Below, one piece after another: positions 8,818 through 18,800 of a stretch of 64,000 nucleotides of DNA. Where the stretch lies: the NCBI GenBank assembly GCA_002197545.1, contig NFUO01000280.1, positions 124,001 through 188,000 on the forward strand. Reading direction: 5' to 3'. Every line of letters starts with the position of its first letter. The first letter of the stretch is position 1. A program made the translations under genes and the position numbers. Below the pieces are notes generated by a model, which made no database searches, had not been told where the DNA came from, and was given only the letters and a program-made list of their open reading frames with translations. This DNA is from Acidobacteria subdivision 2 bacterium RH1 MAG20 (GTDB lineage: Bacteria > Acidobacteriota > Terriglobia > Terriglobales > Acidobacteriaceae).

Positions 8818-8862
8818 CCTTCAAAGACTGATTGACAAAGATTGCTTGAAAGAAGATAGATA

Positions 8863-11800
8863 ATGCCACGCAGGAATGACATCGCGAAGATTCTGGTGAT
8901 CGGTTCGGGGCCGATTGTGATTGGGCAGTCGGCGGAGTTTGATTACTCCGGCACGCAGGCCTGCAAGGCGCTGAAGGCTGAGGGGTATGAGGTGGTGCTG
9001 GTGAACTCGAACCCGGCGTCCATCATGACCGATCCTGAGGTTGCGGATCGCACCTATATCGAACCTTTGAATACGGCCTATCTGGAGGAGATTCTCCGGG
9101 TTGAGGCGGAGATGATGACGGCTGGCTCTGGCACGTTCGCTGTGCTGCCTACAGTGGGCGGACAGACGGCGCTGAATCTTGCCGTAGACCTGGCTGATTC
9201 GGGGGTGCTGGAAAAGCTTGGCATTGAGTTGATTGGCGCGAAGCTGGAGGCGATCAAGAAGGCAGAGGACCGTCTGCTGTTCAAGGACGCGATGAACAAG
9301 ATCGGGCTGGATATGCCGCGGTCGCAGCTTGTGAACAATCTTCGCGACGGGCTGGAGTTTGCCTCGAAGATTGGGTTTCCGGTGGTGATTCGTCCTTCGT
9401 TTACGCTGGGCGGTTCGGGTGGCGGGATTGCCTACAACCGCGAGGAGATGATGGAGATTCTTTCGCGTGGACTCGATCTCTCGCCGGTGCATGAGTGCCT
9501 GATTGAAGAGAGCGTGCTGGGATGGAAGGAGTATGAGCTTGAGGTTGTTCGAGACCTGAAGGACAACGTCATCATCATCTGCTCGATTGAGAATTTCGAC
9601 CCTATGGGCGTGCATACGGGCGATTCGATTACGGTGGCTCCGGCGCAGACGCTGACTGACCGCGAGTATCAGTCGATGCGCGATGCGGCGATCCGCGTGA
9701 TCCGCGAGATTGGCGTGGAGACGGGCGGGAGCAATGTGCAGTTCGCGGTGAACCCGGTGAACGGGCGCATGACAGTCATCGAGATGAATCCGCGCGTGTC
9801 GCGGTCGTCGGCGCTGGCGTCAAAGGCTACGGGATTTCCGATTGCGAAGATTGCTGCCCGGCTGGCCGTTGGCTACACGCTCGATGAGATTCAGAACGAC
9901 ATTACCAAGGCGACTCCTGCTTGCTTTGAGCCGACGATTGACTATGTTGTCGTGAAGATTCCGAAGTGGCAGTTCGAGAAGTTTCCTGGCGCGGACGAGG
10001 GACTGGGGCCGCAGATGAAGTCTGTCGGCGAAGTGATGGCGATTGGGCGCACCTTCAAGGAAGCGATGATGAAGGCGGTGCGGTCGCTCGAGACAGGCAA
10101 GAAGGCCACGGCGGACGATATTGAGCCGCGACGGCTGACGCAGCGGCTGGTGACTCCGCATCCTGACCGGTTGGCTTATATTCGCTATGCATTTGAGCGC
10201 GGGATGACTGTGCGCGAGGTTGCGCGTATGACCTCGATGGACCCGTGGTTTCTGTACCAGATGAAGCAGATTACGGATGAGATCAAGGCTGTTGGCGGCG
10301 TGTCGTTTGACGAGGTGACTGCGGAGCAGCTTCGCGAGGCCAAGCGGATGGGCATCTCAGACGAGCGGCTGGCTGCTAGCTGGGGGCTCAAGGGCGCGGA
10401 AGGAACGGCCGCGGTTCGTGCACTGCGCAAGAAGCTGGGCGTGTTGCCGGTTTACAAGATGGTGGATACGTGCGCGGGCGAGTTTGAGAGCTATACGCCG
10501 TATCTCTATAGCTGCTACGACGAAGAGGATGAGGCGGCGCCGACGACGCGCAAGAAGATCCTGATTCTGGGGAGCGGGCCTAACCGGATCGGGCAGGGAA
10601 TCGAGTTCGACTACTGCTGCTGCCATGCTGCGTTCGCTCTGCGTGAAGACGGCTACGAGACCATCATGGTCAACTGCAATCCCGAGACGGTTTCGACCGA
10701 TTATGACACCAGCGACCGGCTCTACTTCGAGCCGCTGACGCTGGAGGACGTACTCGCGGTCTATGAGCATGAGGCTTCGTCGGGTGCGGAGATTGGGATG
10801 ATCGTACAGTTCGGCGGTCAGACTCCGCTGAACCTGAGCCTCCCATTGAAGAATGCGGGAGTGCCGATTATTGGTACTTCGCCGGAGTCGATCGATCTGG
10901 CGGAAGACCGGAAACGGTTTGGAAAGTTGATTGAAGAGTTGGAGATTCCACAGCCTGAGGGCGCGATGGCGACCAATGTGGCGGAGGCGGTTGCCGGTGC
11001 GAATCGAGTGGGGTATCCGGTGCTGGTGCGGCCTTCGTATGTGCTAGGCGGGCGAGCGATGGTGATTGCCTATGACGATGAGGCTGTCGTTCGGTATATG
11101 AGTACGGCGATCGAGTTCTCGCAGGAGCGGCCGGTGCTGATCGATCACTTCCTTGAGGATGCGACCGAGGTCGACGTCGATGCGCTGTGCGATGGCGACG
11201 ACGTTGTGATTGCCGGGATCATGCAGCATATTGAAGAAGCCGGGATTCATTCCGGGGATTCATCGTGTGTGCTGCCTTCGGTCGATCTGAGCGATGACGT
11301 GCTGCGCACAATTCGCGAGTACACACGGAAGCTGGCGATGGCTCTGAACGTGATGGGGTTGGTGAATATCCAGTTCGCGATCCAGCGGGGCAAGGTGTTT
11401 GTCATCGAGGTGAATCCTCGGGCTTCGCGGACGGTTCCTTATGTCTCGAAGGCGACTGGAGTTCCGCTGGCAAAGATTGCTTCGCGGCTGATGGTTGGGC
11501 GGAAGTTGAAGGAGTTGCTGCCGGAAGCGGTTGCGACCGGCAAGGATTTGGGAACTGGATCGCATTTCTTTGTGAAGTCGCCGGTGTTTCCGTGGGGCAA
11601 GTTTCCGGGCGTTGACACAGTGCTTGGGCCGGAGATGAAGTCTACCGGCGAGGTGATGGGTGTGGCGGACAACTTCGGCGAGGCGTTTGCCAAGGCTCAG
11701 ATCGCCGCCGGACAGGTGCTTCCGCTGGAGGGAACGATCTTCCTGAGCGTGAATGACCATGACAAGGAAGGTGTTGTCTCGCTGGCGCGGCAGTTTGTCG

Positions 11801-12144
11801 AGATGGGTTTCCATCTGGTGGCGACGCATGGGACGGCTGCTGTGCTGGAACAGGCGGGATTGCAGCCGGAGCGCGTTTACAAGGTGAAGGAAGGGCGCCC
11901 GAATGTGGTTGATCTCATCAAGGGCGACCGAATCCATCTGATTGTGAACACGCCACGCGGGCAGGACACGTTCTTCGATGAGCAGGCGATTCGTCGAGCG
12001 GCTGTGCTGGCGCGGATTCCGACGATTACGACGCTGGCGGCAGCGCGGGCAGCGGTTGAGGGAATCTCGGCTCTGCAGCAAGGGACGCTGAGTGTGGTTG
12101 CGCTGCAGACGCTTCATGCGAACCGCGTTGAGGCGGCTGTCTGA
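8863..12144 (+). CDS. carB: Carbamoyl-phosphate synthase large subunit
   Basis: CarB makes carbamoyl phosphate from bicarbonate, two ATP and ammonia delivered by CarA. The two homologous halves are plain: the first begins at [20 protein letters not shown], the second near residue 566 at [16 protein letters not shown]. Each is followed by an ATP-grasp domain ([11 protein letters not shown] and [10 protein letters not shown] segments). The C-terminal part from about 950 is the MGS-like regulatory domain, the site of allosteric control in E. coli. Length (1093) is normal. ATG 8863 is preceded by AGAAG. The gene sits behind the restriction-modification pair and hairpins, so it may not share the carA transcript. 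phosphofructokinase follows after 61 bases. Confidence 0.97.
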   Translation: MPRRNDIAKILVIGSGPIVIGQSAEFDYSGTQACKALKAEGYEVVLVNSNPASIMTDPEVADRTYIEPLNTAYLEEILRVEAEMMTAGSGTFAVLPTVGGQTALNLAVDLADSGVLEKLGIELIGAKLEAIKKAEDRLLFKDAMNKIGLDMPRSQLVNNLRDGLEFASKIGFPVVIRPSFTLGGSGGGIAYNREEMMEILSRGLDLSPVHECLIEESVLGWKEYELEVVRDLKDNVIIICSIENFDPMGVHTGDSITVAPAQTLTDREYQSMRDAAIRVIREIGVETGGSNVQFAVNPVNGRMTVIEMNPRVSRSSALASKATGFPIAKIAARLAVGYTLDEIQNDITKATPACFEPTIDYVVVKIPKWQFEKFPGADEGLGPQMKSVGEVMAIGRTFKEAMMKAVRSLETGKKATADDIEPRRLTQRLVTPHPDRLAYIRYAFERGMTVREVARMTSMDPWFLYQMKQITDEIKAVGGVSFDEVTAEQLREAKRMGISDERLAASWGLKGAEGTAAVRALRKKLGVLPVYKMVDTCAGEFESYTPYLYSCYDEEDEAAPTTRKKILILGSGPNRIGQGIEFDYCCCHAAFALREDGYETIMVNCNPETVSTDYDTSDRLYFEPLTLEDVLAVYEHEASSGAEIGMIVQFGGQTPLNLSLPLKNAGVPIIGTSPESIDLAEDRKRFGKLIEELEIPQPEGAMATNVAEAVAGANRVGYPVLVRPSYVLGGRAMVIAYDDEAVVRYMSTAIEFSQERPVLIDHFLEDATEVDVDALCDGDDVVIAGIMQHIEEAGIHSGDSSCVLPSVDLSDDVLRTIREYTRKLAMALNVMGLVNIQFAIQRGKVFVIEVNPRASRTVPYVSKATGVPLAKIASRLMVGRKLKELLPEAVATGKDLGTGSHFFVKSPVFPWGKFPGVDTVLGPEMKSTGEVMGVADNFGEAFAKAQIAAGQVLPLEGTIFLSVNDHDKEGVVSLARQFVEMGFHLVATHGTAAVLEQAGLQPERVYKVKEGRPNVVDLIKGDRIHLIVNTPRGQDTFFDEQAIRRAAVLARIPTITTLAAARAAVEGISALQQGTLSVVALQTLHANRVEAAV

Positions 12145-12205
12145 ACGGTGCATGATTCGGGCGTATGATTTTTCTGTTGCTCTAAATAATTAAGGAGAAT
12201 GGTTG

Positions 12206-13249
12206 ATGCGGATTGGAATGTTGACAGGCGGTGGAGATTGTCCTGGATTGAATGCCGTGATTCGCGCTGCGGTGCGCAAGGGAATACAGCATCATGGCGA
12301 TGAGTTTATCGGCTTCATGGAAGGCTGGCGCGGGGTCATCGACGATGTGACCATGCCGCTGACGCTGGAGACGACCTCCGGGATTCTGCAGAAGGGCGGG
12401 ACGATCCTGCGGTCTTCGCGAACGAATGTAAAGAAGATCCCAGGCGGATTCGAGAAGTGCCTGGAGACGATCAAGCGGAACAAACTGGACGCCCTGATTG
12501 CTTTGGGCGGCGACGATACGCAGTCGATCAGCCTAGCGCTGAGCGAGCGCGGGGTGAGGTGCGTCGGCGTTCCGAAGACGATTGACAACGATTTGAGTGG
12601 GACGGACGCTTGTTTTGGTTTTGATACCGCGGTGATGATTGCAACTGAGGCTGTGGACCGGTTGCACTCGACCGCTGAGTCGCATAATCGCGTGCTGGTG
12701 TGCGAGGTAATGGGACGGGATGCGGGCTGGATTGCGATTACGTCTGGAATTGCCGGTGGCGCAGACGTGGTTCTGGTGCCTGAGGTGCCGATTGATATCG
12801 AAGAGGCTTGCCGATTGATCAAGTATCGGTATGAGCATGGGAAGAAGTTTTCGATTGTGGTTGTGGCTGAAGGCGCGAAGTTTCCAGAGGGAGATGTGGC
12901 CACTCATGACACGTCGGTGGACTCGTTTGGCCATCCGCGTTTGAGCGGGATTGGACAGACGCTCGCTGAGGAGATCGAGAAGCGTACCGGCTATGAGACA
13001 CGGAGCGTGAACCTGGGGCATACACAGCGGGGAGGTACTCCGACGGCCTATGACCGGATGCTGGCGACTCGCTACGGCGTGGCGGCGATTGACCTGGTCC
13101 ATGCGGGCAAATTTGGCCGCCTGGTGGTGCTGCGCGGGACGCAGATTTCGGACATCCCTATTGCCGATGCGATTGCCAAGACGAGGACTGTTGGTCAGGA
13201 TCTTCTGGATGTTGTGAAGAGCTTGCAGCCCTTGAAGGGCGGAGCATAG
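12206..13249 (+). CDS. pfkA: 6-phosphofructokinase, group III, likely pyrophosphate-dependent
   Basis: The enzyme phosphorylates fructose 6-phosphate to fructose 1,6-bisphosphate in glycolysis. The start MRIGMLTGGGDCPGLN and the TIDND catalytic motif are typical of the PfkA family. Two residues decide the phosphoryl donor: position 104 is Asp (GGDDT, 101-105) and position 124 is Lys (PKTIDND), counting from ATG 12206. ATP-dependent enzymes have Gly at both; Asp104 with Lys124 is the signature of pyrophosphate-dependent, reversible enzymes such as that of Amycolatopsis methanolica. ATG 12206 is chosen over the preceding TTG because TAAGGAG (12191-12197) is eight bases upstream. Length is 347. 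Fold and reaction are sure; the PPi preference is inferred from two residues. Confidence 0.93.
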   Translation: MRIGMLTGGGDCPGLNAVIRAAVRKGIQHHGDEFIGFMEGWRGVIDDVTMPLTLETTSGILQKGGTILRSSRTNVKKIPGGFEKCLETIKRNKLDALIALGGDDTQSISLALSERGVRCVGVPKTIDNDLSGTDACFGFDTAVMIATEAVDRLHSTAESHNRVLVCEVMGRDAGWIAITSGIAGGADVVLVPEVPIDIEEACRLIKYRYEHGKKFSIVVVAEGAKFPEGDVATHDTSVDSFGHPRLSGIGQTLAEEIEKRTGYETRSVNLGHTQRGGTPTAYDRMLATRYGVAAIDLVHAGKFGRLVVLRGTQISDIPIADAIAKTRTVGQDLLDVVKSLQPLKGGA

Positions 13250-13417
13250 AAGGTTCGGGTTGATTTGATGTTGCCGGTTTCTTGGGTATCCCCTTGGTAT
13301 ACCTTTCAGTTAAATATCTGGGATGAAACTTTAAATTTAAGTATGCCATGTAAAATATTGAAGCAAAATACTTTATCAAAATACACTCCAGGGAGGGGTA
13401 CTCTGAAGAAGCCACTT

Positions 13418-14821
13418 TCAGCGCCAGGCGCCGCCCCGAGGCTCACGCTTTAGATATCTGCCCCGCCCCGGCTTGCCCAAGAACTTTCCACCTTCCACAA
13501 TCAACTCCCCGGAGGAGAACACCTGACGTGCATTACCCTTCACCCGATATCCCTCAAACATCGAGTAGTCGCAGCGCATGTTGTGGGTTGCCGCGCTGAT
13601 CGTGTATTCGACGTCAGGGTCCCAGATGACGATGTCCGCATCACTGCCCGGCGCAATCGTCCCCTTTTTGGGATACATGCCAAAGATGCGGGCCGGAGCG
13701 GTCGAAGTAATCTCGACAAACCGGTTTAACGAGAGCTTGCCGGAGTTAACCCCATGATGATGGATCAACTGCATCCGGTTCTCGATACCCGGCCCTCCGT
13801 TGGGAATCTTCGTAAAGTCGTCGATCCCCAGCATCTTTTGATCGGCAAAACAGAAAGGGCAGTGGTCCGTAGAAACCACCTGCAGATGGTCATGCTTCAG
13901 CCCGTCCCATAGCCGCGCCTGGTTCTTCTTTTTTCGCAGCGGTGGCGAGAAGACATACTTGGCGTCCTCGAAGGATTCACCCTTCATATTATCTTCAATC
14001 GACAGCAGCAGATACTGCGGACAGGTCTCAGCAAACGCAGGAACGCCGCGATCGCGAGCCTCACGCACCTGGTTCAAGGCATCCTCCGACGAGAGATGCA
14101 CAATATATACCGGCGCGCCCGCAATCTCCGCCATCGCAATCGCTCGCTGCACCGCCTCAGCCTCCGCCAGCGTAGGCCGCGTGAGCGCGTGATAGATCGG
14201 CGCAGTCTTGCCTTCGGCGAGGGCCTGTTGCACAATCACATCGATCACGCTGCCATTCTCGGCATGCATACAGACAAGAGCTCCATTCTTCGCAGTCCGC
14301 CGCAGCGCTTTGAAGATGGTCGCGTCATCGGCCATCAGCACATTGGGATAGGCCATGAAGAGCTTGAAGCTGGCGACTCCCTCGCGCACCATATCGTCCA
14401 TGTCGTCGAGGCCGGTCCTGCCGGCATCGCTGCCCAGATCGGTGACGATCATGTGCAGGCCATAGTCGATGCACGCCTTGCCTTCGGCCTTCTTCCACCA
14501 GAGATCAAGCGCATCGCGCATCTTCGTTCCCTTGGCCTGGATGGCGAAGTCCACGATGGTCGTCGTCCCGCCGATGGCAGCGGCCCGAGTTCCTGTCTCA
14601 AAGTCATCGCTCGACATAGTGCCACCAAACGGCATGTCAAGATGCGTATGCGCGTCGACGCCCCCCGGCAGCACCAGCATTCCAGTTACATTGACAACCG
14701 TATGGCCGTCAGCAATAATTCCGGCGCGGACCTCCTTGATGACTTCGCCCTCCACCAGAACATCGGCAGCAAAGGTCTTTTCGGCAGTCACAACAGTCCC
14801 ATTCTGAATCAGCAGTCCCAT
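13418..14821 (-). CDS. hydA: Dihydropyrimidinase
   Basis: The enzyme opens dihydrouracil or dihydrothymine to N-carbamoyl-beta-alanine or its methyl homologue, the second step of reductive pyrimidine breakdown. It is an amidohydrolase-fold enzyme: the HxH metal motif (DAHTHLDMPFGG), the Lys that becomes carboxylated (GVASFKLFMAYPN), MHAENG, the YIVHLSSE segment and the STDHCPF metal-binding Asp are all present, as expected for a two-zinc site. Start ATG 14821 (MGLLIQNG) overlaps the preA stop by one base (TGATG), which fixes it against an upstream in-frame ATG. It is the last gene of a four-gene minus-strand operon. A hydantoinase with other substrates is possible, but the neighbours argue for pyrimidines. 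Confidence 0.94.
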   Translation of the reverse strand: MGLLIQNGTVVTAEKTFAADVLVEGEVIKEVRAGIIADGHTVVNVTGMLVLPGGVDAHTHLDMPFGGTMSSDDFETGTRAAAIGGTTTIVDFAIQAKGTKMRDALDLWWKKAEGKACIDYGLHMIVTDLGSDAGRTGLDDMDDMVREGVASFKLFMAYPNVLMADDATIFKALRRTAKNGALVCMHAENGSVIDVIVQQALAEGKTAPIYHALTRPTLAEAEAVQRAIAMAEIAGAPVYIVHLSSEDALNQVREARDRGVPAFAETCPQYLLLSIEDNMKGESFEDAKYVFSPPLRKKKNQARLWDGLKHDHLQVVSTDHCPFCFADQKMLGIDDFTKIPNGGPGIENRMQLIHHHGVNSGKLSLNRFVEITSTAPARIFGMYPKKGTIAPGSDADIVIWDPDVEYTISAATHNMRCDYSMFEGYRVKGNARQVFSSGELIVEGGKFLGKPGRGRYLKREPRGGAWR

Positions 14822-16242
14822 CAGCAACTCTTCTCCATTAGGCACTCAGCAGTACGCTCTTCCCAGCTCTCCGCGGGCAGATGCTCATCCACTTCCACCA
14901 TCGCGATGCAATCATCCACAGGACAAACCAGCGAACAGAGATTGCATCCAACACACTCCGTCTCATCCACACGAGGGACGCGAGCAAGCGGAGTCGTATA
15001 GGAATGACGCGCCATGTTGCTTATAGCATCTAGCTTCGGTATCGGAGTAACTGTAATGCTGTTTCTGCCAGCGGCTTCAACATCAGCGGGTTTTGTGTGT
15101 AACTCAACAGGGCCATCGATCCGCCCACTCACACGATCAACATGGATACATTGATGTGCCCCGTCCCAACATGCCATATAGCAAAGCCCGCATCCGATGC
15201 ACTTCGCTTCATCGATATGCGCGACCACCTTGTAGTTCAGATTCAGGTCCTTCCAGTCCCTCATCTTCGACAGACTAAGCCCGCGAAAGTCCTCGATTGC
15301 CTGAAAGTCTTTCTCGCACATCCAGTTCTCAAGTCCGTCGATCATGTCTTCGACGATGCGATATCCATAATGCATCGCTGCCGTGCATACCTGTACCGTG
15401 CTGGCTCCTAGCAGTATGAACTCGGCAGCATCCTTCCATGTGGCTACGCCGCCGATTCCGGAGATAGGTAATATTGCCTCCGGATCGCTCATTACTTGCT
15501 GCACCATATTCAGCGCAATCGGCCTCACTGCTGGCCCGCTGTAACCTCCATGCGATGAACGACCATCCACATTGGGCTGTGGAATCAACGTATCCAAATC
15601 GATTCCCGTGATTGAGTTGATGGTGTTGATGGCGGCAAGCGCATCGGCTCCACCGTGTTTCGCCGCCCGCGCCACGACGCGAATGTCGGATATATTCGGC
15701 GTCAGTTTGACGATGACCGGAGTTTTGGCCTTCTCCTTCACCCACGCCGTGATCATCTCCGCATACTCCGGCACCTGGCCCACAGCCGACCCCATGCCGC
15801 GCTCGTTCATGCCATGCGGGCAGCCAAAGTTCAGTTCCAACCCATCGGCGCCTGCATCTTCTGCCTGTTGCACAATGGTGTGCCACGCCTCGCGTGAAGA
15901 CTCAACCATCAGCGATGCAATGAGCGCTTGCTTCGGATAACGCTTCTTGACCTCTGTCAGTTCACGTAGATTCACATTGAGCGGACGGTCGCTGATCAGT
16001 TCAATATTGCTGAAGCCCATCATCCGCTGGCCGTTCCAGTCGGTCGACGAGTAGCGCGAGGAGGTATTCGTGACCTGTGCGCCCATCGTCTTCCACACTG
16101 CACCGCCCCATCCGTCATCGAACGCTCGCATAATCTGCTCGCCGGTATTTGTTGGCGGCGCGGAAGCAAGCCAGAATGGGTTTGGCGATTTGATGCCTGC
16201 AAAGTTTACAGATAGGTCTGGTTTTACGCTGTACTTAGACAT
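14821..16242 (-). CDS. preA: Dihydropyrimidine dehydrogenase (NAD) subunit PreA
   Basis: PreA is the FMN and iron-sulfur subunit that reduces uracil and thymine at the cost of NADH, working with PreT. The N-terminal part is the dihydroorotate-dehydrogenase-like barrel (PNPFWLASAPPTN, LELNFGCPHGMNERGMG with the active-site loop). The C-terminal part has two [4Fe-4S] ferredoxin boxes, CIGCGLCYMAC and CVGCNLCSLVCP. ATG 16242 is chosen because GGAGGTGG lies directly upstream and the protein then begins in the family manner; a longer frame starts at 16344 inside preT. Length (473) exceeds E. coli PreA (411), mainly by C-terminal residues. It overlaps preT by eight bases. Confidence 0.95.
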   Translation of the reverse strand: MSKYSVKPDLSVNFAGIKSPNPFWLASAPPTNTGEQIMRAFDDGWGGAVWKTMGAQVTNTSSRYSSTDWNGQRMMGFSNIELISDRPLNVNLRELTEVKKRYPKQALIASLMVESSREAWHTIVQQAEDAGADGLELNFGCPHGMNERGMGSAVGQVPEYAEMITAWVKEKAKTPVIVKLTPNISDIRVVARAAKHGGADALAAINTINSITGIDLDTLIPQPNVDGRSSHGGYSGPAVRPIALNMVQQVMSDPEAILPISGIGGVATWKDAAEFILLGASTVQVCTAAMHYGYRIVEDMIDGLENWMCEKDFQAIEDFRGLSLSKMRDWKDLNLNYKVVAHIDEAKCIGCGLCYMACWDGAHQCIHVDRVSGRIDGPVELHTKPADVEAAGRNSITVTPIPKLDAISNMARHSYTTPLARVPRVDETECVGCNLCSLVCPVDDCIAMVEVDEHLPAESWEERTAECLMEKSC

Positions 16243-17563
16243 ATGCCACCTCCAACAGGCGAGCGATGGCCACTCCGGCTCGCTTGCCGTCTGCAACTGC
16301 GTCAACCACTTCACGTCCTCCGTTGATACAATCGCCGCCGGCAAAATACTTCGGATTCGTCGTCTGCCCGGTTGTGCGATTCACTACCACTCGTCCGCCT
16401 TCCAATCGCACGTCCCGGCATTGAGAGAGAAGCTCAAGCATGGAAGACTGGCCAATCGCAGGAACTACCATGTTGCACTCAATATGAAAAGCTGAACCTT
16501 CAATCGGTTTGAGTAATCCATTGGCGTCAGTCTCCATACGTACGCATTCAACGGACACAATGCCGTCGACAGAAGCATGAATCGTCATCAATTGAGTCAG
16601 CCAGAGAAAGCGGACGCCTTCCTGCAAGGCCTGGCGATATTCAAAGTCAAACGCAGAGATATGCGCTTTAGCTCGCCGGTACAGGATCGAGACTTCCTTG
16701 GCTCCCAGCCGTTTCGCAGCATTGGCCGCATCGATGGCAGTGTTGCCCGCGCCAACTACTACTACATTGCCCTCTACCTGCGTGATTTTTCCTGTCTTGT
16801 AGCTTTCTATGAATTGCAAAGCGTCAACGACTCCCGGCTGATGATCGCCCGGAATAGCCAGCTTATGCATCGTGCCGAGCCCTACCCCGATGAAGATGAT
16901 GTCGAACTCAGCTTCCAATTCGGGAAGCGATACTTCGTCGCCGATCTCAACTCCGAATCGAAACTCGACGCCCAACTCTTTGATCAACTCAATCTCACGA
17001 AGACTATCTGCCAGTGGCAGTTTGTACTCTGCTATTCCATAGGTATTCAGACCGCCTGGAAGTGGGCGCTTGTCGAAGATGGTTACTTGAAAGCCTCGCT
17101 GCTTCAGCTCGGCTGCGGCAGCCAATGACGCAGGGCCAGCGCCAATACAGGCAATCTTTTCTGTCCGCTCCTCATCCGACTTTCGCGGTAGCCTACCGCC
17201 CTGCGCGTGGAAGTTGTCCATGGCAAATCGCTGGAGCCGCCCAATCTCAATCGGTTGTTCGTTAAAGCCATGCATCACGCAGGCGCCCTCACAAAGCACT
17301 TCCACAGGGCATGCCCGCGCGCAACTAGCACCAAGAATATTTGCATCAAGGATGCTGAGGGCAGCACCGCGCAGGTTGTCGCTGGCGATCTTCTTAATAA
17401 ATTTTGGCACATCGATATGCGTAGGACACGCTCCCGTACAGGGTGCGTCAAAACAATTCAGGCAGCGGTTCGCTTCAACCACCGCAGCCTGCGCCTCGAA
17501 GGGAGGACGCAGATCTGCAAAGATCTCTGCAATCTCTGGCTTCTGCTGGAGTAGCTCCTGCAT
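16235..17563 (-). CDS. preT: Dihydropyrimidine dehydrogenase (NAD) subunit PreT
   Basis: PreT passes electrons from NADH through FAD and iron-sulfur clusters to PreA. The N-terminal domain carries the cysteine set of glutamate-synthase small-subunit-like proteins (CLNCFDAPCTGACPTHIDVP and ASCARACPVEVLCEGAC). After it come an FAD-binding motif (GAGPASLAAAAEL), an NAD-binding motif (VVVVGAGNTAIDAA) and the C-terminal GGDCINGG flavin loop. Length (442) is close to E. coli PreT (412). A GAGGTAAG sequence lies six bases before the ATG. It is the second gene of the operon, 55 bases after the carbamoyl-amide hydrolase gene and overlapping preA. Confidence 0.95.
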   Translation of the reverse strand: MQELLQQKPEIAEIFADLRPPFEAQAAVVEANRCLNCFDAPCTGACPTHIDVPKFIKKIASDNLRGAALSILDANILGASCARACPVEVLCEGACVMHGFNEQPIEIGRLQRFAMDNFHAQGGRLPRKSDEERTEKIACIGAGPASLAAAAELKQRGFQVTIFDKRPLPGGLNTYGIAEYKLPLADSLREIELIKELGVEFRFGVEIGDEVSLPELEAEFDIIFIGVGLGTMHKLAIPGDHQPGVVDALQFIESYKTGKITQVEGNVVVVGAGNTAIDAANAAKRLGAKEVSILYRRAKAHISAFDFEYRQALQEGVRFLWLTQLMTIHASVDGIVSVECVRMETDANGLLKPIEGSAFHIECNMVVPAIGQSSMLELLSQCRDVRLEGGRVVVNRTTGQTTNPKYFAGGDCINGGREVVDAVADGKRAGVAIARLLEVAYV

Positions 17564-17618
17564 CGGTACTTACCTCGGGATAAATAAAAATCAGTCTTCA
17601 GGTGAAAAGGGAAGAGAG

Positions 17619-18488
17619 CTACGGCTTCACAAGATCGCCGTACATCTCCGGCCTGCGGTCGCGGTAAAACTGCCATGTCTTGCGCACCTCGGCAATTTGA
17701 TCGAGATCTAAATCGGCGGTCAGCACTTCGTCTTTATCACGCGAGGCTTCGGCAAATATCTGGCCGCGAGGATCGCAGAAGTAGCTCTGTCCATAGAACT
17801 CACCAATATTCCAGGGGGCTTCCATGCCAACGCGATTGATTGCGCCGACGAAGTACCCATTTGCAGCCGCATGTGCCGGTTGTTCCAGCTTCCACAGATA
17901 TTCGCTCAAACCCGCGACAGTCGCAGAAGGGTTGAAGACAATCTCAGCGCCATTCAGGCCTAGCGCACGCGCACCTTCTGGAAAATGACGGTCATAACAG
18001 AGATAGACACCGATCTTGCAGAAGCCCAGATCGAAGGCCGGAAACCCAAGATTGCCTGGCCGGAAATAAAACTTCTCCCAGAAGCCCGGATCGACGTGCG
18101 GAAGATGGGACTTCCGGTATTTTCCAAGATAGTTGCCTTCGCTATCGATCACCGCGGCAGCATTGTAATATACCCCTGCACTCTCGATTTCATAAATCGG
18201 CGACACGATGGCAATGTGCAACTCCTTCGCCAGGTCCTGCATGAGTTTTGTTGTTGGCCCATTGGGCAGAGACTCCGCCATATCGTACCAGCGGGTTGAT
18301 TGCTCCGCGCAGAAATATGGTCCGTAGAAGAGTTCCTGAAGGCAAACGATCTGCGATCCGCTGGCAGCCGCCTGCCGGATCAGTGCGGTATGTTTGTCGA
18401 TCATGGCCTGTTTAATGACGGCCAACGATTTTCCTTCATGATGAATGCTTGTAGCTTGAATAAGGGAACAACGAACGATACGCGACAT
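17619..18488 (-). CDS. Beta-ureidopropionase / N-carbamoyl amide hydrolase (nitrilase superfamily)
   Basis: The catalytic triad of the nitrilase superfamily is visible: E52 (CLQELFYGPYF), K126 (KYRKSHLPHV) and C164 (VYLCYDRHFPE). Proteins of this subgroup hydrolyse N-carbamoyl compounds to an amine, CO2 and ammonia. Beside PreT, PreA and dihydropyrimidinase its most likely substrate is N-carbamoyl-beta-alanine, giving beta-alanine, the third and last step of reductive pyrimidine breakdown. The related N-carbamoylputrescine amidase has the same motifs, so sequence alone does not settle the substrate. It is the first gene of the operon; any promoter should lie in the 312-base gap upstream. Length (289) is normal. 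Confidence 0.9.
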   Translation of the reverse strand: MSRIVRCSLIQATSIHHEGKSLAVIKQAMIDKHTALIRQAAASGSQIVCLQELFYGPYFCAEQSTRWYDMAESLPNGPTTKLMQDLAKELHIAIVSPIYEIESAGVYYNAAAVIDSEGNYLGKYRKSHLPHVDPGFWEKFYFRPGNLGFPAFDLGFCKIGVYLCYDRHFPEGARALGLNGAEIVFNPSATVAGLSEYLWKLEQPAHAAANGYFVGAINRVGMEAPWNIGEFYGQSYFCDPRGQIFAEASRDKDEVLTADLDLDQIAEVRKTWQFYRDRRPEMYGDLVKP

Positions 18489-18600
18489 TCTGGTAGATCC
18501 TTCCGTGGATTCCGCCTCATACGTGAGTGCAGATCCCTTGGCAAAATCACATTGCCGAAAACTTTAGAGATATGTCGGGTCGCTACCTACAGCTCACCTG

Positions 18601-18700
18601 CGTTCAGATCTCTTGTTTACACCTTGCAGCAAAAGATAGGCATGCAAAGTGGTCACAATGTCTTATATTTTACGCCATTCACTTAAAAGTGATCTGAACG
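18601..18700. repeat. Spaced inverted repeat in the pyrimidine operon/nuoI gap
   Basis: The 312-base gap 18489-18800 between the divergent pyrimidine operon and nuoI holds no gene. It contains a perfect 10-base inverted repeat, CGTTCAGATC (18601-18610) and GATCTGAACG (18691-18700), 80 bases apart. Such a spaced pair could be two half-operators or chance. Nothing else in the gap is recognisable. Confidence 0.35.
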
Positions 18701-18800
18701 TATCCATCGAAAAGCGGGGCACGGATAGGTCTAATCACTGCACAAGCTATGGTTTTGCAGCCAAATGTATCCCTCTTTCAGCACAAGTTATACTTAAACC

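Noticed and set aside
11260..12153. Minus-strand open frame of 297 codons opposite carB
   Set aside because: Arg/His/Gln-rich shadow of carB without motifs or a ribosome-binding site.
13158..13415. Small minus-strand frame in the A/T-rich gap after phosphofructokinase
   Set aside because: Half of it overlaps the pfk 3' end; the rest lies in low-complexity A/T-rich DNA with no family signal. The 168-base gap shows no clear terminator either.
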